Shown piece by piece: positions 1-13,296 of a stretch of 64,000 bases of DNA (positions are counted from its first letter, which is position 1; the number at the start of each line of letters is the position of its first letter). This DNA comes from Hirudinaria manillensis (lineage: Eukaryota; Annelida; Clitellata; Hirudinida; Hirudinidae): NCBI GenBank assembly GCA_034509925.1, contig CM067528.1, positions 6,120,001 to 6,184,000 of the forward strand. Direction: 5' to 3'. Both the position numbers and the translations under genes were made by a program. The notes beneath the pieces were generated by a model. That model saw only the letters and a list, made by a program, of their open reading frames with translations, was not told where the DNA came from and made no database searches.

Positions 1-515
1 TTTGTTTGTTTCATTTGAAAAAAAAAGCTTTAAGAAATTGAATTCTTCAGGTTTATTAAAATTTTTAAACAAAATTAGGGGGCAGTTCATTAACACATTA
101 AGCTTGAAAATGTTGAACCTTCTGAAAGGTTCCTTTAAACAAAAAGATATTATTGCTTCTAAATAAGTTACTTGCATACCATGATATGCCTTCTTTCTAA
201 CTGATATTGCTAATGTGTTACTTTTTGCTAGTAGGGCAGTCACTAGGCTTTGTAATTGGCTATCGTAATTCATATGAGGATAAATAAATGTCCACATCAA
301 ACTTTTCATACAATCGACTGATGTTCATTGCTTTCAACATGGGAGATGATACCAATTCCTCTAAATCTCACCAGCAAAGCTTATCTTAAATCTTGTTTGG
401 CATTTTGTAAATCAATCGACTTTCAATATTACTCAATGCACTTCAAAGAATTGGATCATCCCCTTTTCTGAAGCTCCTTGATTAATGCTTTTTCCAATAT
501 AAAAATATTTCTCAC
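1..515. other. Window edge, downstream part of BBS2 locus, unassigned
   Basis: This stretch follows the last BBS2 exon I can place and should hold intron and further BBS2 exons, since the protein is only about half covered. On the minus strand at about 268-375 there is a short open stretch (residues like DLEELVSSPMLKAMN) that looks coding, but it does not match the BBS2 segment expected next and ends in a stop. I leave it unassigned. Confidence 0.4.
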
Positions 516-3500
516 TGGAATTGATGCCAGCATATGTTGAGAAGGTGAGGACGATGCTTTACTGTTGATTTCATAGTTTTTGAGTTCCGATAGTAGACTC
601 TGTCAATTGTATGTAATTATGTAAAATGTGACAGTTAGCAATATACAAACGACCTGATCATTCTAACAGTTTTTTTGTTGCTCAACTCTTGAAAGTAGTC
701 TTGATCTGAAGTTCTCTGGGTTCCTTGGATCCCTGAAGGATCGCATGAGAAAGCCTCAATCTTACCATCAAGACAACAGCAAAGCAGAAGGTTCTGCCCA
801 TTCCCTTTGTAATCTGTCTGCAATATTAATAATATTTATAAACTTACAGTTACAACTTATGACTTATTAATTAACAAGTTGATCAACAGAAGGTGACTAA
901 CTGCAACAAAACTTGCTACTCCACTAGAAAGAGATTCCTTGAAGATTGTATCACCTGTTACAACATCCCTTGCATCAATCTTAAACAAAAAATTATTTGA
1001 ACTGTAATATCATAATAATGCTTAATGTCTGACTGATATCCCATCTAATAACATTTTTTTATTTGATTGTAAACAGGACACCTTTTTTCTAGCTCCTATT
1101 ATTTCTCTAAACCAAATAAGTAGTTTAAAAATTTTTGAAATCATCCCATATGATTTACATTTGGGTTATATTATGTGCTTCCACTTCAATTTCATTTCTG
1201 TAGTTTGCAGTCATTTGATAGTTTGTATCAATTTTCAATTTGCACACACTTTAACTAATGATATAAATCAGAATATCCACCCTAGACCATATGTGTTATG
1301 TTTAGATACAAAAATGTAAAAAAAAGCTATATAAAAGGTATTTGGAGAAACCTTTGGCAATGTGCAATGTGCTTAAAAAAGTGACAAATTATTTTACCAA
1401 AAAAAAGATATAAAAAATTTTCAAACAAGTTACATGTTGCTCACTTTGCCATTACTCCAACCAGTTATAAGTTCATCAATTCCATCACCATTAACATCAA
1501 ATCTTGCAACTGTGTTTGGAATGTTTTTAGACTGGTGGACATAAAGTAAATTTGTTAAATTAAATCCTCGTTTTAAGAAAATGATATTAAACCTTGATTC
1601 TCCATGTTCTCGATATTGTTTCATAGACACCCACCGTTCCATTCATCAGCGTGTATGCAAACCGACCAGAAGTAAATGGTAGTAGATTATTAACAACCTG
1701 CATTAGTTAATAGTTCTCCTTACTGGTAGGAGATAAAAATGCTTTTTGATTAGCCATGGATTAAGCTGAGAACAATCAGTTATTAAATTGCTCAGGAGTC
1801 CGGGGCTCAAATGGTTAAAAACCCAACCTCATTTTCAGAGATTTCAGTTAATATTTCATCATCTTTAAATACTCTGATGTCATAATCTTCTGAGCCAACG
1901 AGCAGCTTGCAAATTAAAAAAAAAATGCTTACAAAATGATGAGTATTAATGCAATGCAATAGTAATAAGTTGTCCACACTAATTTATCTTACCTCATTTC
2001 TACCATCTCCATCAAAATCTATAACAGCCAATGAACATACATTGTCTCCAGTGACCTGAAAATATTCACATAAATATGTGGTTACAGAGCAATTTTGAAT
2101 AAATGACTGCATTTTTTAAAAAATTAACTGATTATCCAAAATTAACCAATTTTTTCTCCATTAATTTGCTTGGAGAAGGTTTAGCATTATCATCTATTTT
2201 CTTTTACTTGCAATTTTATATTGATAAAAATATGTGTATTAGGCAAAAAAATTATGAAATTATAAATTAACTTCATTAGCTTAATTGACATTCCCTGAAA
2301 TTATCAGAACTTTTTTGGATAGAGATTTTAATTCTTTCCTAAACTTTCCCTGACCAAATATATATTTTTATTGACCCAAAACTGATCCACAAGAAAGATC
2401 AAATGCACACTCTTAGTTTTAACCGAATTGATAAATTGATTTGTTAAATGGAAATGTCAATGGCAACGTACCATCCAAAAGCTGTCATCGCCACTAAAAT
2501 CAAAACCTTGGATGGAACAATTTCCACCCACAATCACCAAATGTCTTCCATCGTGTCCTATTTCACCACAGATGGCCGTAGTTGGTTTGTCTGAGATCTT
2601 CAAATAATGTATATAGAATAGAAAAGAAAATTAACTTTTCTAGTAAACATATTTGCTTGAAAGAAACTGGACATTTTGTAATTAGTTGTAATTGTAAATC
2701 ACTTCTTATAATGCCATAGGTAGAGCTTCAAAGGTACTTCCATTTATACTGCACTCATCCCTGAGGGTGCTTGTGTATGAGCTGGGTTGTGAACATGACA
2801 CATTACTAATGTTGCTAATACTGTCACACGGAGAAATGGATACACTTTCTGGAGCATATCAGGAGCATGCATGTTGGGCTGTTAACATTTTGACTTTTAG
2901 CAATTTTTTTTTTGTATGAAATCTTTTATTATTTGTGAAACTAGAATTTTAATTTTTTTGTTTATGCTATTTTCTTATCTTCCATGATGATCCAAAAACT
3001 ACATAAAAATTAAATAAATAAATAATTTAAAAAAAAAACTATAAAAATGGCTACCATTGTCAGCAGTGCTTATTTTCAAATTTTCCCCATTAATTATTAA
3101 GCAAATAATTTTAATTTCAAATAAATCAACTGATTTCAGTGTAGGACATTTGTTCAATATATAACTTAAAAAAAACAGTAGCTTAAAGTTATTTGATAGT
3201 GTGATAGTAATTTAGTCGTACTTACTTACTTCATTAAATAGATAAAAACTATTATATAACAAGTGATAAAATAGAAAATATATTATAAACAAATAATTAT
3301 GAATAACTGGCAGAGTGATGTTTGTGTGATGTTGCAAAGTTTAATCAGTTTGAAAATCGTTCTAAAAAGATTAAAAATAAATCTCGCCACATAAACTAGA
3401 ATAACAAATATTGGTCCTATGAAATGCATATGCATCAAATTTCTGTACATACAAAAATCACAAATATAACAAGTTTGTTAAAGAATTTCTGATCATAAAC

Positions 3501-3980
3501 ATCGCTAAAATAAATTGAAATTGTTAAGTAGACATTAGTATAACTTCAAAATATTATCAATAATATAAACTACAAATAACAACCATGGAAAAGGCTTACT
3601 TCTTTATTGAAAATATCCAAATTATTAAACACATCAAACACCATCAAGTTCTCTGCAGTTCCCACAACCAGGTAGTCTCGATCTTGGTTGAAATTGGAGG
3701 TTGTTAAACAAGTCACCGCTTGATTTATGTTTAACATGACCACATCACCATGATTGTCACTAACAAATTTAGTATGGTTGGGGCTGTGAATAAAAATCTA
3801 TAACGAGAAATGAATTAACCCCTGAAATTTCTTGTCTCGGAGTTATTATTAATTAAAAATCACCTTTCCGTTGCCCGTTGCACCAGCTAAACTATTATTT
3901 CTGCCATCAAACCTCCCAGCACAAACTTGCTTTAAATTTATTTTCTGCTTTAAATTTAAACTAAATATTGGTACAAGCAT
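516..3980 (-). CDS. BBS2: BBSome subunit BBS2, N-terminal part (3' end outside window)
   Basis: BBS2 is a subunit of the BBSome, the coat complex that moves membrane proteins in and out of cilia. Ten exons in consistent phase were traced on the minus strand: 3864-3980 (start ATG 3978-3980, [13 protein letters not shown]), 3600-3797, 2472-2597, 1993-2055, 1828-1905, 1593-1697, 1445-1531, 902-979, 668-817 and 516-599. They encode the N-terminal beta-propeller. Recognisable blocks are [65 protein letters not shown] and QELSNKK, followed by the start of the coiled-coil linker (LLSELKNYE). The order and spacing match vertebrate BBS2 closely. The GAE, platform and C-terminal helical parts must lie left of the window. 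The gene is divergent from SRPRA across about 0.87 kb. Confidence 0.93.
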
Positions 3981-4853
3981 CGCTTCAATTTAAACAGACG
4001 CGAACATCGATTCCTATAAAGACCTCCTGCTACAAAATCCTTAGTTACGGTCACTAATTTAGACAAATGCGGTGTGAGCAAAAGTTGCAAAAATAAAAAT
4101 TCCAGCTTAAGCTAAATTATATTTTGAGAAATCTAAACTAATTACATTATTCAAGACTTGTTATTATATTCAAATGTATTTTATTTATTTTAAATGATAT
4201 ACAAATGGAATTTAGAAATCGTTATAAAGATGAACTTTATTAGAAAGAATGTCATGCTATAAAAAAAGTTTAAAACATTGACTATTGGCATTTTTTTCAT
4301 TTCTATAAAAAATAGATATCTTAAACTATCTGCATCTTCAATATATCCACTAATTTTAAAAGTATTCGTATTTAATGAAAGTCTCTCAAAAATATCGTTC
4401 TATCAAAGATCTAGCAGTCACTGAACTCTCCTTTATTTTCCGCAGCTCAATGGTGTCAAAAACTTACCAACGAAAATCATATGATTTTATCCCACTTTTC
4501 TTCGAATTTGCTAAGTTTTATGACTGAATCCTCAATATTGACTCCAAATAAATGAGCTTGTAAAACATAATAAAAAAAGGGTTATCTTAATTTTAAATTA
4601 GCGTTGCCCAGAATTTTTGCCTCATGTTTCGAAAATGTTCACTTGCTATACAATTATCATTCGATTTATATTTTTCATCATAGAGTAATATAACAAAACA
4701 CATTCAACTTTAACATTTTTATTAAAAAATAAATTTTAAAAAAATTATTAGATTTGTTTGCACAGTCAGCAGTTAATCCTTAAATTTTAAGCACTCTCCT
4801 GGTTTCGGATCAACGTCACAAACATTGTGGTTGGGCTTTCGCACATTTCTGTC
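3981..4853. promoter_or_regulatory. Divergent intergenic region BBS2/SRPRA
   Basis: The two start codons face away from each other across 873 bp, so both promoters are probably here. No TATA box or other motif stands out. It contains a 49-bp exact copy of part of SRPRA exon 3 at 4191-4239. Confidence 0.5.
4191..4239 (+). repeat. Duplicated fragment of SRPRA exon 3
   Basis: Positions 4191-4239 are identical, base for base as read, to 5432-5480 inside SRPRA exon 3 (which encodes the [15 protein letters not shown] region). The match stops at 4240 (t) against 5481 (c). The copy has the same orientation as the gene and lies 615 bp upstream of its start codon. It is not part of any ORF here. Confidence 0.9.
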
Positions 4854-7800
4854 ATGCTCGATCTTTTTACAATTTTTAGTAAGGGCGGTATAGTACTATG
4901 GTGCTTCCAAGGAACAGCCCAAAGTTTAGCCATTTCCGTCAACACTTTGATAAAAAGTGTTATTCTGCAGGTATTTCGAAACATGTGTTTGAAGCGAACA
5001 TACTTCTATTTTCCTATTAAACATTACCTGGTTGAAATAACAGGTTTTGGACCGGTACAAGTATAGAAAAGTATAGCTTCAAAATAGAATTTTTAGATTT
5101 TAAGATTTGTTTGGCGTATGGGATGTGCCATTATTTTGATCACATTAATTTTTAATGTATATTTTTAGTTAAACTATGTCTGTTGTAAAGATGTTCAAAT
5201 AAAACAAACACTGACATTACTTTATGTTTGAAAGGAAAGAGGTGGCCTAGATTCATTCACCCATGATGCATTAAAGATGAAATACAAATTGGACAATGAA
5301 TTTGAATTGGTTTTTGTGGTAAGTGTTTATTTAATTTAATTTAAATGAAATGTTTTTTGAAAGTTTTCTTAATTCACTTTGTCAAGGTTGCTTATCAAAA
5401 ATTCCTACAGTTGTCTTATGTTGACAAATTTCTAAATGATATACAAATGGAATTTAGAAATCGTTATAAAGATGAACTTTACAAGGGAGAATTATGCCTA
5501 AATCTAGATGGATTTCAAAGTTATTTTCAACAAAAGTTGAGAGAAGTGGAGGATTCATTCAAGGGTGAAATGAGGTAAAGATATGGCCTTTCAAAAGAAA
5601 CATTATATATTTCATGTAGTGAGATTTGGCCATTTTTGGAAAATCATTTTTCTTTAATCAGCAGTTAAAGTAATGATGAATTAAATCCACCAAATACAAA
5701 ATAATGACAGTAAATCCACTTATTTAGGAAAATGAGAACATTTGATGAGTCTCAGAAGTCACAAAAAACTGTAGCCTCAATGATAGAAAGCAAGAAAAAT
5801 GAACCACTGAAAAAGAATAATACTAAAGGTTAAATAATAAATATAATCAAATTCACATCTGTAGCTTTTTAGAATTGCACTGCTGCAATTATTCCATGTT
5901 ATTTTTGTATTATTGATGTCAAACAAAATACAATATCTGAAAATGGTGGTGAATCAATATGTTATATAGATTTAAACAAATAATTGATTTAAACAGCTGT
6001 GAAGAATACCCTACCAAATGTTTCTGTCGTAGAAAAGGCAAAATCAATTCCTAATGATGATGATTCAAAAGCTGCATCAATCCAGGAAAACCTGAAGAAA
6101 CTTCAGGAAAAATTGTCAAAATCAAACAAGAATGATAAAAAGTATGTGTTTAATTTGGATTATTGAAAGTAAATTAATTTGTATTCTGCATTCATTCATT
6201 TGTATTTCTGCATTAATTCATTTGTATTCTGTGTCAAGTAAATTTGCCCACCAATCCAAAATAAGGTGGATTTGCTAAGTTTTCCTTATTTTTCTATTTA
6301 TTTAATTGTTCAGAATTACAGAGAAAAAGCAAGAACCTAAGAAGGTCAAGCAAAACCGAGAATGGTTAAACGCCGGTAAAAATGCACAGGAATTTGACTA
6401 CAGTGAAACAAGCTCTGCAAATGTCCAGCAGCAGATTGTTAGTGGTTTGAATTGTTTTTTGTTGATTGTAGGGAATTGAAAGCATTGAAAATTAAAAGCA
6501 TTTTATGCATTGTTGTGATATATTATGGATAATTAAGTATTATCGGTACTAAAGTGTTCTTATCTTATTTGATTGATCCCGCAGAAATATATTCCCATTT
6601 TGTCTTAAGGAAGACCTTGTTTACTTATTCTTTATATTTTATTTTGAAGGGTTTCTTTCAATTCCTAAACTGCTTCCAAGATTTTCTTGCTTTTGTTAAT
6701 TATGCAATAATGTATTAGCTAATAATTAATTAATAAGCTATTTTTGTTGGTGGGGGTATGTTTATATATCCATGTTTATACTTTTGAAAATTAGTCATTT
6801 TGCAATTTATAATTCAATAAAATGTTAATGATTTTGATGAAGGTAGCTGAACAATATGAATCTATGAAAGGTGAACTGAAGGGTTTGGATGAAGGAATTG
6901 AAAATGAATTTATAGAAGAGATTTCAGAGGACCAGAAGGAAACACCAAAAGGGTCAGACTATGATGAACTTCTCATAATTTGGATACTAATTATACTGCA
7001 TGTTTTTTGTTATTACATGTTATGTGATGGCTTCTTTTCAGATCATCATTTGGTTTCTTTGGAAGTTTAAGGAGCCTTGTTAGTTCCAAAGTTTTGACCA
7101 AAGAGGATGTTCAAGGAGCCATTGAGAAAATGAAAGACCATTTGATTTGTTGGTTGTTCGATCTGTTTTATTTCTCACTTCGTATTCTATTTTGAAATAG
7201 TGTCAAAACATTTTAATTAATTAATCAATCAATCAATCTGATTAATATGTTGTAACTGAGTCGTGGTAAGTTTTGGTTGAAATACCTGTTCTTAACATCT
7301 GTAATATATGATAATGCCATTAAATCTGATTTTAAAGCAATTCCTTACAGCAAAGAATGTGGCAGCTGAAATTGCTACGAATATCTGTGAATCAATTGTA
7401 ACGAAACTGGAAGGAAAAGTTCTTGGAACTTTCAAAAGTATGTGAAATTATTTAAATAAAGTTGAGTAAAAGACATGCCAGTCACTTGAAGTTAATGATT
7501 CTGATGTTCACAGCCGTGGCTTCTACTGTGCGTCAGAGTCTGGAAGAGTCCTGCATTCAATTGCTGACGCCGCACAAGAGGATTGACATCCTCAGAGATG
7601 CTTTGGAAGCAAAACAGAAGAAGGTGCCATTTGTTATTGTGTTTTGTGGTGTCAATGGAGTAGGAAAATCTACTAACTTGGCCAAAGTAAGTAATGTCTT
7701 TTTTTTTGTGTTTCTGTTGAAAGTCACATTAACTCACTTGAAATAATGGCATTTTAAGATTGCTTACTGGCTGATAGAAAATGATCTGAGGGTATTGATC

Positions 7801-8499
7801 GCCGCCTGCGATACTTTCCGAGCCGGAGCTGTTGAACAGTTGAGAACCCATTGCTTGAAGCTGAATTCTACTCGATCTGGAGAGCCAATGGTTCAACTTT
7901 ACGAGAAAGGATATGGAAAAGATGCTGCAGGAGTTGCCATGGAGGCCATTGGTCATGCCCGTGACGCGCAATTTGATGTTGTAATGGTAGACACGGCAGG
8001 CAGAACTCAGGGAAATGAACCACTGATGAGATCATTGGCCAAGCTCATCAAAGTGAATCAACCAAATTTGGTGCTATTTGTTGGAGAGGCACTTGTAGGA
8101 AATGATGCAGTTGACCAGCTGGTTAAATTCAATCAAGCACTTGCTGACTATTCAAACATGGAAAATCCACACCTCATTGATGGCATTGTGCTGACAAAGT
8201 TTGATACGATTGATGATAAGGTTGGTCTCTTAAAAGATTGGTCTATTTCACGTGGAAATATGTTCACATTAAGTTAGATGTGAGATTCACAATGTGAGGA
8301 TAGCCATCATCTAAAATGGAATGTTCTACTGTTAACCATTACATTGTAAAGTTTAAAACTTTTATGACAGGTTGGAGCAGCCATTTCAATGACTTACATA
8401 ACTGGACAACCTATAGTCTTTGTTGGAACTGGACAGACCTATTCTGATTTGAAGGTTCTGAATGCCAGATCAGTTGTCAACTCTCTAATGAAAGCTTGA
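4854..8499 (+). CDS. SRPRA: Signal recognition particle receptor subunit alpha
   Basis: SRPRA is the ER docking GTPase that receives the SRP-ribosome complex. Twelve exons in phase: 4854-4970, 5235-5318, 5387-5574, 5728-5828, 5997-6141, 6314-6437, 6843-6952, 7042-7148, 7351-7437, 7514-7686, 7759-8220 and 8371-8499. The start is [12 protein letters not shown], as in vertebrate SRPRA; an in-frame upstream ATG at 4827 would only add nine residues. The N-terminal SRX domain binds SRP receptor beta. A lysine-rich linker follows, then the NG domain with P-loop [32 protein letters not shown] and the closing GTGQTY. All catalytic motifs are intact. The exon 6 and exon 8 donors (gttagt, gttggt) are weak but keep frame. 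A polyA signal lies at 8566. Confidence 0.97.
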
Positions 8500-8565
8500 A
8501 AAGTTTTGGTCTTCCTGTTTGACATTATTAAAACATAGGTTTTTTTTCTTTGTTGTAAATTGTGT

Positions 8566-8571
8566 AATAAA
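8566..8571 (+). terminator. AATAAA polyadenylation signal of SRPRA
   Basis: AATAAA lies 67 bp after the SRPRA stop codon, in a T-rich 3' region. Confidence 0.6.
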
Positions 8572-9835
8572 CTAGATTAATATTTTAAAACCAAAATTGC
8601 CTTCCATCTATCATTTTAGAATTGCGTTTAAATTAATCTTGAGTCTTGCAGTATCTCCATTTCAATGAGTATGTTTTAATAAAGTCTGATTTTGTATGTT
8701 TGTGTCAATATGTTAATGGAATGTATTATTTAATGGTTAAAATTAAAGTACAACTTATTCATATTCTCACCTTAGAAAGCATTCAAGAGGTATTTCAGGT
8801 GATATTTCAAAATTTGCTCAAGTGCAAAGCGGGCACACAGTAATTTAATTGTCTTAATCATGCAATACAAACTAACTCTTAAAGCATCAAATTGATGGCA
8901 TTTAGAAGAGAGTTACAGTAGATTATTGAGCATTATTGCCTTGCAAACTGCTCATCCTCTAAGTTGGTTTCCAAGAATTGATCCCAATTTACTCAAATAT
9001 CCTGTTTTCAGAGGCATTTGAGAAGCTTGATGTTTTGGCACAATAATGAATAATAATATTTTGAAGCACTTTTTTTAGGTGTTTGTTGATAGTAAAGTCA
9101 CATTGAGAAGTCTAAGATTGCAGCAGCTTTAAAAATGAGATTAATGTCAGCATCCTCATCTTGACAGCAAAAGGATGCCTTGTTCTGTCGCATTTGGACA
9201 CAAAGATGCTTCGAGGAAACCATTGAGGTCGACAGATTTGACAAAGCTACGTTTTGCCTTGTTTCAACTGGTACAAGTTCTTTGATTCCATGCACATAAA
9301 AACATTATTTATGTACTAAAGGAAATATCCAAGAATCTAATTGCATCATGTTTCAATTTTTGGAATGCAAGGGAAAACACATTCAAAATGCATATTTTCT
9401 CTTGGTTGTTAAGATTTTTTATTCTCAGAAAATTTTTCAATTAGAAAGAATGGAGGTTTGAGGGTAGCAAACAATTCCAAAAACATGACTATTAATCACT
9501 TTCAAATAAATCATAGAATGGGATAAGATGCCACAGCTAATGTGATGAGTACATGCTGCAGAGTTAAACAAACTTTTAAAAAATCCAAAGCAAATGCGTA
9601 ATTTATTAACATCAAAATCAAGATGGATTATAGCAATAAAATCTTATAAATCATGAACAAATATCTTTAGTAAGCATGTCCCTCCTGAGTTTAAGTCTGG
9701 TGATTAAATTTTGACAAACTTGTTACAAATGAAGCTGAGCCTCTGGAAGATCAGCCAAACAAAATTCATAATTCTTCATTTGGTGATTTTACATTGGGCT
9801 ATCCAAAGTTGAACAAACAAAAGCAACAAAAATTG
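8572..9835. other. Convergent intergenic region SRPRA/SRF
   Basis: About 1.26 kb between the two tails, presumably including both 3' UTRs. Short ORFs here (for example 8646-8843 plus, 9098-9295 minus) have no coding character that I recognise. Confidence 0.5.
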
Positions 9836-10784
9836 TTAAGTTAAATTATTATGATAATTAGGAAAAATACAAGGTTTCTCATTCCCAGTTTCTGGCATGC
9901 ATGGTATAACTTGTTTACTAAGATCCATGGGAACAATTGGTGGATAAGGATTGACCTCTAGCAAATAATTAATAAAATATTACTAAAGGTGAGTATCCTT
10001 GTGAATTCATGTGTCACTTGAAAAAATCACCTTTTGATGGTGAGTTAGTTGCAGGCAAAAATTTCTTGATTGGCACCTCACTCTGTCTATTTGCATCGAT
10101 GCTCCTTTTTGTTGTGGGTCTATTAAAAGTTAATGCCTCGTTAACATTATCTGGAGCAGAAGATAAGGAAGGAGGAGCAGAATCACTGCTCAGACATGCT
10201 TCAATGAGAGCCTTTCCCTCTGGACTAGTGATCATTGGTTGTAATTTTTTTGTGGCAAATGTGTACACATGGCCAGTCTCACTAGCAACCAAGAGCATTA
10301 ACTGAGTACCAGTTAATTGTGCAAGTTCATATGCCTGCAATTAGAAAGAACATTATTCATTATGCTGTAGTCTTGAAATTTGATTAAAGTGGTTAAGTAT
10401 TGAATAAATGCATAAAATTTTATTGTTGAAGGCAATTATTTATATAACTTTTTTCATTATTCCAGTTTTCCTTTTGCTGAAAGTCGTATATCGCCTGACT
10501 TTGTCTTTGATAAACTCCATTTTTATTCTAACTCTCCCCCTGGTTTTCTTCCCGGGTTTTATTTTGGTTACGTTAGATGTGTTCTTTTCTGATACTTCGG
10601 GCCATATATCTTCACCCGACGATGATAAGGAGTCTTCAAATGTAGGAGGACTCACACCTGGTTCTTTACTCGATTCTTCTAATAAAAGTTTCGTTTCATT
10701 TACAAATTGCAAACAAGAACGATTAGTTTCGGAGGAAGGTTTCTGAGTCGCGTTACTCATCATTCCATCACCACAACCAAGCAT
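9836..10784 (-). CDS. SRF: Serum response factor, MADS-box transcription factor
   Basis: SRF is a nuclear MADS-box factor that binds CArG boxes and controls cytoskeletal and growth-response genes. Three exons on the minus strand: 10449-10784 (start MLGCGDGMMSN), 10031-10334 and 9836-9957, about 253 residues. An acidic serine-rich N-terminus precedes the MADS box (GKKTRGRVRIKMEFIKDKVRRYTTFSKRKTGIMKK, split here by the first intron) and the SAM extension (AYELAQLTGTQLMLLVASETGHVYTFATKKLQPMITS). The first intron falls exactly after IMKK. The donor at 10029-10030 joins in phase to the last exon, giving SPSKEVNPYPPIVPMDLS. The C-terminal activation region is much shorter than in vertebrate SRF (about 508 residues). 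The reading of the last exon is good on phase but rests on no family similarity. Confidence 0.93.
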
Positions 10785-11428
10785 AAGTTAGGCCTCGGAC
10801 TCTTCCTCTTCAAACGATGTGTGTCGACGCCGGAGTACTTTATGTTTACACAGTAAAAACCGAAAACAAAAAGCCATAAATCATTTTAGAAATATTCTGA
10901 AAGAAATGTCTCAATAAGGTTGAAAAATAAAATGCTTTATATACATTAATATACATCAAAATATAAACAATATTTGATAGTTTTTGCACAATGATTAACA
11001 ATTGGATTTATCCATTTAGTTAACTTACTCAATATTTAGTATGTCTCCACATGTTTAAAAAGATGGCAGCAGCTATAATATATTTACAATGGTAACCCAG
11101 CTGTTTTAAAAGGATATGCTTCCATAAATCATGCGTTCTTTTAATGTATTATAAGTTGTTGTCATTGTCAGTGGTGCTATCAAGTGATATATTTAAAAAA
11201 TAACTTACATATCAATAATTTCAAGCACTTGATGTTTGTTTATCATAGGTAATGTGATGGTGTTCTCCATTTTCATTGTTGGTCTCTGTGGGATCCGATA
11301 TTATTCATAAATAGTGGTTTTTACTTGTATTTCAAGTTTTTATCGTCATAATAAATAAATTTCTTTGGTACTTTATAGGTTTTACCAGCCCCGATAGGCT
11401 ACTTATGTTGACTCGAGAAGAGATAAAC
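10785..11428. promoter_or_regulatory. Divergent intergenic region SRF/TMEM30A
   Basis: 644 bp between divergent start codons, AT-rich, expected to hold both promoters. I see no clear core motif. TMEM30A may have an untranslated 5' exon here. Confidence 0.4.
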
Positions 11429-13236
11429 ATGTCTACTTTTGGCAAAAGCGATGTCTCAACGAATAAAAAGCCACAAGGTATTATTCTGTCTAATTATTAA
11501 AGATATGCCTCTGAAAAACTGGTATTAATCATCATCAAGAATTTTCTCTTGGAACATATCTGATGTTAATTGTCACAGAAGCCCTTTTATTTAAGCCACT
11601 TATCGTTTTGATGGGTGAATTTGAGTAAATATGTACATTATTAGCGCTCTTTTTGAAGTGCATTGTCCTCTTGTCAGTTTACCACACCTTTTAAGGTATC
11701 AGTTATGTGATTCTAGTTTTTTCCAAGTCTAAGATTATCTCATAGTTACTAATTGATAACTTCGTGTATTATTATCTACATCCCTACACGTTTAATCACA
11801 TTAATTACTTAATTTTAACTTCTTTAATTGTTTAATAATTTCAGACACAAATTTCAAACAGCAGAAATTGCCAGCTTGGCAGCCAATTATTACTGCAAGG
11901 ACTATACTTCCACTTCTCTTTGCTGTTGGAATGGTATTCATCCCTCTGGGGGTGGCATTGCTGGTGGCATCAAATAATGTTGGTGTTTCCCTTACTATGT
12001 GCAACTATTTTTGATGAAAAGTTTACATTTAAATATTACATTTACAGATCTCAGAAATAAAAATTGATTACACTGACATAGCCTGCCAGTCTACCAAATA
12101 TAAAGGTGTCACTTGCCTAGAGTTTCTCAAAAACAATTCCGGTCAAACTTGTGAATGCAACGTCTCGTTTGATCTAGAAGATAATTTTACAGTCAGTGAG
12201 ATATAAGCATTATCAGTAAATTCATGATATTTTTATTTATGTAACAAAATTTTTGACAGGGACCTGTGTACATGTATTATGGATTGACTAATTTTTATCA
12301 AAATCACAGAAGATATGTAAGATCAAGAGATGACCATCAGTTGCTAGGAGTTAACTTAGATTACTATCAGCTCAATCCTGATTGTGATCCATATAGGGGA
12401 ATAATTGCCAATGGGAGTTTCCCTTATGCTCCTTGTGGGGCTATTGCAAACAGTCTCTTCAATGGTAATGTTTTCTTTGATGTGGTTTGTTACTTGGTGA
12501 TGGGAACAAATGATACTATACTAAGTTGTATTGTTTATACATGATTATTTGATTGAGGTCTCTAAAAGTATTTCAAATTTCCCATCAGATACTTTTGAGT
12601 TGTTTTACATGGATAAGGGAGCCAAGCATGAAGTTAGCTTATTGAACACAGGCATTGCATGGTCAACTGATAAGACTTCCAAGTTTAATAATCCTCCTGG
12701 ATTTGACAAAAATCCTGCTGCTGGTAGATTTTGTGGAATTCAGAAAATGAATATCTTTCCTTTCATTGCCTGTTGTTTTCATACCAGCTTTTAATAACAC
12801 TCTGCATCCTCCCAATTGGCAAAAGCCAGTTTATCAGTTGGATGTGCATAATGTGGATAATAATGGCTACGAAAATGAAGATTTGATGGTCTGGATGAGA
12901 ACTGCTGCTTTGCCCAATTTCAGAAAACTTTACAGGAAAGTTAATGCCACTGGAATATTTAAGAATGGCTTACCTGCTGGAAACTATTCATTTACAATTC
13001 ATTATTGTGAGTTAATTGACCCTTTTTAGTATATTGAAAATGTCATAACCGTTGTTTTAATAGCCTATCCGACATGGTCGTTTGAGGGATCAAAATTTAT
13101 TTTTCTCTCCACAACATCCTGGATGGGTGGTAAGAACCCATTCCTAGGAATTGCCTATCTTTTGGTCGGATCGCTCTGCGTCGTTCTGGGAATTATTTTT
13201 CTCGTCATTCATCTCAACTTTGACAGGAGGTCATAA
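11429..13236 (+). CDS. TMEM30A: CDC50A-type lipid flippase subunit
   Basis: CDC50 proteins are obligate beta subunits of P4-ATPase phospholipid flippases, needed for ER exit and activity. Seven exons: 11429-11477, 11845-11978, 12048-12191, 12260-12464, 12589-12723, 12788-13006 and 13064-13236. The first membrane segment ([22 protein letters not shown]) is followed by a large extracellular domain with the paired cysteines, several NxS/T sites (NNSG, NVSF, NGSF, NATG, NYSF) and the family blocks [37 protein letters not shown] and SFEGSK. A second membrane segment ([21 protein letters not shown]) ends the protein, which stops at FDRRS. An in-frame upstream ATG at 11405 would add eight residues (MLTREEIN) and cannot be excluded as the start. 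PolyA signal at 13291. Confidence 0.96.
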
Positions 13237-13290
13237 TTTAAATTATACTATTTGTAACTAATGATCGTTACATTTGTGACTTTTTCATAA

Positions 13291-13296
13291 AATAAA
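13291..13296 (+). terminator. AATAAA polyadenylation signal of TMEM30A
   Basis: AATAAA lies 55 bp after the TMEM30A stop codon. Confidence 0.6.
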
